From NCBI GenBank assembly GCA_029550985.1, contig JAKPGH010000224.1, positions 1-10,587 on the forward strand: 10,587 nucleotides of DNA. Direction: 5' to 3'. The position numbers were made by a program, and so were the translations under genes. Below the pieces are notes generated by a model. The model had not been told where the DNA came from and searched no databases. It saw nothing but the letters and a program-made list of their open reading frames with translations. Position 1 is the first letter of the stretch. Each line of letters opens with the position of its first letter. This document shows positions 7,460 to 10,587 of this stretch, in pieces. This DNA is from Bacillota bacterium (GTDB taxonomy: Bacteria > Bacillota > Clostridia > Oscillospirales > Ruminococcaceae).

Positions 7460-7903
7460 TTATTCGCCCACTTTGATGTTGATTTTAGCAGTGATGCCGG
7501 AGTAGAGCTTGATTTCGGCGGTGTAGTCGCCGTAGGCCTTGATGTCGCCCTTCATGGAAATTTTGCGGCGGTCTATGTCAACGTCGAAGTGCTTTTTGAT
7601 TTCGGCCGAAATTTCTTTGGAGGTAATGGAGCCGAACAGTTTTCCGCTCTCCCCCGCTTTGGCGGAGATGGTCAGGGTTTTGCCGTTGAGCTTGTCGGCG
7701 ATTGCCTGAGCGGCGGCCTGCTCGGTCTGCTTTTTATGGGCAATGCTGGCCTGTTGGGCCTCGTATTCCGCCAGGGCCTGGGGAGTCGCCTGAATGGCCA
7801 GTCCCCGCTTGAGCAGATAGTTGCGGGCGTACCCGTCGGATACCTTGACCAGCTCGCCCTTCTTGCCGCTGCCCGGAACATCTTCTTTCAAAATCACCTG
7901 CAT
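7460..7903 (-). CDS. rplI: Large ribosomal subunit protein bL9
   Basis: bL9 binds 23S rRNA near the base of the L1 stalk and helps keep the reading frame. The 147 residues match the family. MQVILKEDVPGSGKKGE is the typical N-terminal domain start, followed by SDGYARNYLLKRGLA (22-36), a long Ala/Gln-rich connecting helix (about 41-75), and the C-terminal domain with GKLFGSIT (87-94). The frame is open up to 7948, but the start is placed at 7903, where bL9 proteins begin and AAGGAAG precedes. The upstream extension passes through the gdpP-rplI hairpin and has no family likeness. It lies between gdpP (81-base gap) and dnaB (25-base gap), probably in one transcript. Confidence 0.98.
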   Translation of the reverse strand: MQVILKEDVPGSGKKGELVKVSDGYARNYLLKRGLAIQATPQALAEYEAQQASIAHKKQTEQAAAQAIADKLNGKTLTISAKAGESGKLFGSITSKEISAEIKKHFDVDIDRRKISMKGDIKAYGDYTAEIKLYSGITAKINIKVGE

Positions 7904-7941
7904 GGAATCTCTTCCTTTCTCAAGATACTGTCTTTCGATTT

Positions 7942-7967
7942 GGGACACTTCCCAGGAGGGTGTTCCC
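7942..7967 (-). other. Hairpin between gdpP and rplI
   Basis: GGGACAC (7942-7948, plus strand) pairs with GTGTTCCC (7960-7967), giving seven pairs with one bulged base, and a possible inner pairing in the loop. No T run follows in the direction of transcription, so it is not a good terminator. An mRNA processing or stability site, or a leader element for rplI, is possible, but the stem is short enough to be chance. Confidence 0.3.
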
Positions 7968-7984
7968 TAAAAGCAAGCCGGCGG

Positions 7985-9964
7985 CTAACTGACCGGCCGG
8001 CGGACTTCGGCGTAGTATTCGTCGATGGCCTCCATCACCCTGCGGCGCACCGTTTCCACATCGGTGTTGGGGAACTGGGCCGCCGCCATGGTCTGGTGGC
8101 CGCCGCCTCCCAGTTTTTCCATAATCAGCTGCACGTTGATGGCTCCCAGCGAGCGGGCGGACACGTTGACCTCATTCCCATAGACATAGATGACAAAGGA
8201 GGCGTCCAAATCGGCAATGGTGGTTAATTCGTCCGCGGCCTGGGCGGCCACGATTTTGATATCCTCAAAAACTTCGTCGGAAACGGCAATGGCGCAGCGC
8301 TGATAAATTTGGGCGGTGGCGATGAAGGAAGCCTTTTGCTGATAGACCTCCAGGGAGGAAGCAAACATCTTGCGGACCTCCACCGTGTCGGCTCCCATCC
8401 GGCGCAGCCAGGCGGCAGCCTCAAAGGTTCTCACGCCGGTGCGCAGCACAAAGTTTTTGGTGTCCAGCATGATGCCGGCCATCAACGCTTCCGCTTCCAC
8501 CCGGCTGAGGGCGGGGCGGCTGGGGAAGTACTGGAGCAGCTCCGTCACCATTTCACAGGTGGAGGAAGCGTAAGGCTCGTGGAAAAAGATGACGGCATTG
8601 TCGATATGGCCCACCAGCTTGCGGTGATGGTCGATGACCACCACGTTTTTCGCCGCCCGGTAGATGGCTTCCGACTCCACCACGTGGGGCACATGGGTGT
8701 CGAGAATAATCACCACCGTCTTGGGGTTGACCAGCTCCAACGCCGCTTCGGGGGGCAAAAAGTCGTCTTCGCTGTACCCTGCCTGGAAGAGCTTTTCCAG
8801 AAGGGGCTTGACCAGATTCTTTTGCTTGTCGAGGGCAATCTGCACCGGCTTGTTCATGCTGCGCACCGCCCGGAACATGCCGACGGCGGCGCCCACGCTG
8901 TCCAGGTCGGAAAAGCGGTGCCCCATCAAAATGACGTTGGAGGCTCCTTCAATCAGCTCCGAAAGGGCATTGGCGATGATGCGGGTTTTGACCTTGGTCC
9001 GCTTTTCAATGGCTTTGGACACGCCTCCGTAAAACTCGTAGCCGTTGGCGGTTTTCACCGCCGCCTGGTCGCCGCCCCGGCCCAGGCACATATCCAGCGC
9101 CTGCCGGGCGTTTTGTTCGGCTTCGTACAGGCTGCCCGCTTCTCCGGACAAACCGATGGAAAGGGTGGCGGACATTCGGTCCCCCGCGGAAAGGCTGCGA
9201 ACCCTGTCCAACAGTTCGAACCTTCCGGCAATCATTTTGCGGACGCCGCGGGTTTCGATGATGGCAATAAAGCGGTCCTTGGCAATTTTGGTGACGAAGC
9301 CGTGATGGTCTATCATGTACCGCTCCATGGCCTGCTCGATTTGGCTCATGAGCTGGGCCCGCTCGCTGTCCTTGTAGTCCTGAATCAGCTCGTCGTAGTT
9401 GTCCACCACCAGCAAGGCCACGCTGGGCTTGCTTTCGTGGTATTCGTTGGCGAAGTATTTCAGATTGGTGTCGTCGATGAGATAGATGACCGAGGCAAGG
9501 CCCTCTTTGATTTCCACCGTAGCCACAAAGGCGGTGTAGGCCCGACTGCCGTAGGCGACATGATACCCCTCGGGTGGGGAGGAGCCGGTCATATCAATGC
9601 CCGGAAACACTTCGGTGATATCTTCCCCCAGCATTTCCCGTCCGCCAAAGACCCGTTCGGCGCACAGTTGGTTGTACCATATAATGTCGTGGCCGCCCAG
9701 CACCGCAATCACCGGCGTGGGCAACTCGGTAAAGGCGCCTCCCATGGCATACCGTATGCTGTCCGCCACCTCTTCCAGCAGGTCTTTGGTCCGCCGATTC
9801 AGGGCGTGGAGCATAATCAGCACCACGACAAACACCACAATCACCATGGTGGAGTAGACGAGAAACAGCCTGCGGTCATAAAAAAAGGTGATGCCCGCCA
9901 GGGTGGCGGAAAGCAGCATCAGCGCCGCAACAATGGGGGTGAAGAGTTTGAGTCGGTTCTGCAT
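7985..9964 (-). CDS. gdpP: GdpP-type cyclic di-AMP phosphodiesterase (PAS, degenerate GGDEF, DHH/DHHA1)
   Basis: GdpP is a membrane-anchored enzyme that hydrolyses c-di-AMP to pApA and so lowers the messenger that controls potassium and osmolyte uptake and wall stress. The 659 residues match the family. Two membrane helices (about 8-28 and 33-54) are followed by a PAS-like domain (about 75-165) and a degenerate GGDEF domain (about 180-310). In the latter the signature position appears to read AKDRF (228-232), so cyclase activity is not expected. The DHH domain has His349, Asp353 and Asp355 in GHRFSDLDS, Asp422 in LDTH, DHH (445-447) and Asp501 as metal ligands. The DHHA1 end has GGGGHQTMAAA (619-629). 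All these catalytic residues are present. The start at 9964 has AGGAG six bases upstream. It is the first gene after a strong promoter and a leader of about 130 bases, and heads the unit with rplI. Confidence 0.96.
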   Translation of the reverse strand: MQNRLKLFTPIVAALMLLSATLAGITFFYDRRLFLVYSTMVIVVFVVVLIMLHALNRRTKDLLEEVADSIRYAMGGAFTELPTPVIAVLGGHDIIWYNQLCAERVFGGREMLGEDITEVFPGIDMTGSSPPEGYHVAYGSRAYTAFVATVEIKEGLASVIYLIDDTNLKYFANEYHESKPSVALLVVDNYDELIQDYKDSERAQLMSQIEQAMERYMIDHHGFVTKIAKDRFIAIIETRGVRKMIAGRFELLDRVRSLSAGDRMSATLSIGLSGEAGSLYEAEQNARQALDMCLGRGGDQAAVKTANGYEFYGGVSKAIEKRTKVKTRIIANALSELIEGASNVILMGHRFSDLDSVGAAVGMFRAVRSMNKPVQIALDKQKNLVKPLLEKLFQAGYSEDDFLPPEAALELVNPKTVVIILDTHVPHVVESEAIYRAAKNVVVIDHHRKLVGHIDNAVIFFHEPYASSTCEMVTELLQYFPSRPALSRVEAEALMAGIMLDTKNFVLRTGVRTFEAAAWLRRMGADTVEVRKMFASSLEVYQQKASFIATAQIYQRCAIAVSDEVFEDIKIVAAQAADELTTIADLDASFVIYVYGNEVNVSARSLGAINVQLIMEKLGGGGHQTMAAAQFPNTDVETVRRRVMEAIDEYYAEVRRPVS

Positions 9965-10034
9965 ATTCGGCTCCTATCTGAACTCAAGTCGTTGGAATTG
10001 GGGACGAGCCTTCCTCATTCTAACAGACAGTCAC

Positions 10035-10076
10035 AACAGGCATCGGTGCGTTTGCCGCAAAGGGGCCGCACCTGTT
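10035..10076 (-). other. Stem-loop in the gdpP 5' leader
   Basis: In the leader of the gdpP transcript, AACAGG pairs with CCTGTT (10071-10076 with 10035-10040). Inside this, GGTGCG pairs with CGCACC (10067-10072 with 10045-10050); the two GG/CC uses compete. A further GCC/GGC closes the loop. This gives a continuous stem of about 10 pairs with a bulge on the 3' side. No U run follows, so it is not an obvious terminator. It does not match a riboswitch class I can recognise by eye. The rest of the 271-base gap holds the promoter, two very short overlapping reading frames and the RNase J terminator. Confidence 0.4.
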
Positions 10077-10102
10077 CGGTCATGGGTTTACGCTTTTCGA
10101 TT

Positions 10103-10131
10103 ATTATACCAAGATTTCCTCTTTCACACAA
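10103..10131 (-). promoter_or_regulatory. Sigma-A-type promoter of the gdpP-rplI-dnaB unit
   Basis: On the minus strand there is TTGTGT (10126-10131), exactly 17 bases, and a perfect TATAAT (10103-10108), with a T-rich run upstream of the -35. Transcription should start near 10095-10097, giving a leader of about 130 bases before the gdpP ATG. It lies just after the RNase J terminator, as expected for the start of a new unit. Confidence 0.8.
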
Positions 10132-10195
10132 GGATTAAGGAAAAAAGTCGATAAATCCCAAGCGTTTTTGAACTCTCCGGATTCCCCCACAAAGC

Positions 10196-10231
10196 AAAGT
10201 GATTCCGGTCAGGCACACCCGGAATCACTTT
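10196..10231 (-). terminator. Intrinsic terminator after RNase J
   Basis: AAAGTGATTCCGG (10196-10208) and CCGGAATCACTTT (10219-10231) form a perfect 13-bp stem around a 10-base loop. The stem begins four bases after the RNase J stop codon. On the minus strand it runs into TTTGCTTTG. On the plus strand it runs into a T run as well, so it could work in both directions. Confidence 0.85.
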
Positions 10232-10235
10232 TTCC

Positions 10236-10587
10236 TCAATCGTAAATTTCCTGAATCACCGGCAAAATCATGGGGCTGCGCTTGGTAACCTGCCAGAAGT
10301 AATCGGAAAGGTCGTCCCGCACTTTCTGCTTCAGGGTGCCCCACTCCCGGGTATTGTTGTTGATGCAGTTCTCGATGGAATCTTTGGCGATGGTTTCGGC
10401 CTTGTCGATCATGTCCTCCGACTCCCGGACATAGACAAATCCGCGGGATACAATGTCGGGTCCGGCCAGAATCTTGCCGGAACGGCCGTCCACCGTGGTG
10501 ACCACCACAATCAGTCCGTCCTCCGCCAGATGCTTGCGGTCCCGCAGCACCACGCTGCCCACGTCGCCGACACCGAGTCCGTCCACC
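10236..10587 (-). CDS. rnj: Ribonuclease J, C-terminal part (5' end outside window)
   Basis: RNase J is a metallo-beta-lactamase/beta-CASP ribonuclease with endonuclease and 5'-3' exonuclease activity in mRNA decay and rRNA maturation. Only the last 116 codons and the TGA are visible, from a protein usually near 555 residues; the catalytic metal site is outside. What remains is characteristic: VDGLGVGDVG, then LRDRKHLAEDGLIVVV, GPDIVSRGFVYVRESE, and near the end TKRSPMILPVIQEI. These are the linker and C-terminal domain that follow the beta-CASP fold and support dimerisation. The frame is open to the window edge, so no start is assigned; the GTG at the edge is an internal valine. Whether it is the J1 or J2 paralogue cannot be told. 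Confidence 0.94.
   Translation of the reverse strand, partial: VDGLGVGDVGSVVLRDRKHLAEDGLIVVVTTVDGRSGKILAGPDIVSRGFVYVRESEDMIDKAETIAKDSIENCINNNTREWGTLKQKVRDDLSDYFWQVTKRSPMILPVIQEIYD

Noticed and set aside
7904..7948. Upstream extension of rplI by 15 codons
   Set aside because: bL9 proteins begin at MQVIL, there is a good ribosome site just before 7903, and the extension has no family likeness.
8309..10138. 609-codon open frame on the plus strand opposite gdpP
   Set aside because: It lies antisense to a gene with complete family motifs, has His/Gly/Gln-rich low-complexity content, and has no recognisable domain. It is an artefact of GC-rich codon use on the other strand. The same holds for plus-strand frames at 153-1574, 2099-3118, 3194-4393 and 5770-6654.
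1..10587. CRISPR arrays, tRNA or rRNA genes, insertion sequences, phage or defence genes
   Set aside because: Reading both strands, I found no regularly spaced repeats, no cloverleaf-like gap sequence and no transposase or defence motifs. The coding space is filled by housekeeping genes.

Overview
The window reads as a chromosomal housekeeping segment of a low-to-mid GC Gram-positive bacterium of the class Clostridia (Bacillota). The evidence is the gene order RNase J, gdpP (c-di-AMP phosphodiesterase), rplI, dnaB, tilS, hpt, ftsH, together with strong AGGAGG-type ribosome binding sites and a V-type (not F-type) ATPase operon at the end. The coding DNA is visibly GC-rich with many C/G third positions, which fits an Oscillospirales-like gut or anaerobic lineage. 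That family-level guess is inference.

Every gene supported here lies on the minus strand, so transcription runs from high to low coordinates. At the high end (10236-10587) is the 3' end of an RNase J gene, closed by a strong 13-bp stem terminator (10196-10231). A clear sigma-A-type promoter (10103-10131) then starts the next unit. It has a structured leader of about 130 nt, followed by gdpP (7985-9964), rplI (7460-7903), dnaB (6073-7434), tilS (4680-6083), hpt (4163-4711) and ftsH (2084-4051). The last genes are tightly packed: dnaB/tilS overlap by 11 nt and tilS/hpt by 32 nt. Small hairpins sit in the gdpP-rplI and hpt-ftsH gaps.

Downstream of ftsH is a conspicuously AT-rich gap (about 1844-1980) with a perfect 10-bp inverted repeat. 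The repeat overlaps the -35 of a likely promoter for the V-type ATPase operon. That operon begins with the small coiled-coil G/H subunit (1529-1843) and the membrane subunit I (1-1532, cut by the window edge). These two are joined by an ATGA stop/start overlap.

The block combines second-messenger turnover (GdpP), ribosome and tRNA maturation (bL9, TilS), replication (DnaB), purine salvage (HPRT) and membrane proteolysis (FtsH). In Bacillus, TilS and HprT are known to influence ftsH transcription, so the tilS-hpt-ftsH order may be functional. I see no mobile element, CRISPR, tRNA, rRNA or defence system. No gap without a gene exceeds 300 bases; the longest is 9965-10235. The less ordinary signals are in the gaps: the gdpP leader, the operator-like palindrome, the possible attenuator before ftsH, and an open alternative-frame tail after the ftsH stop.
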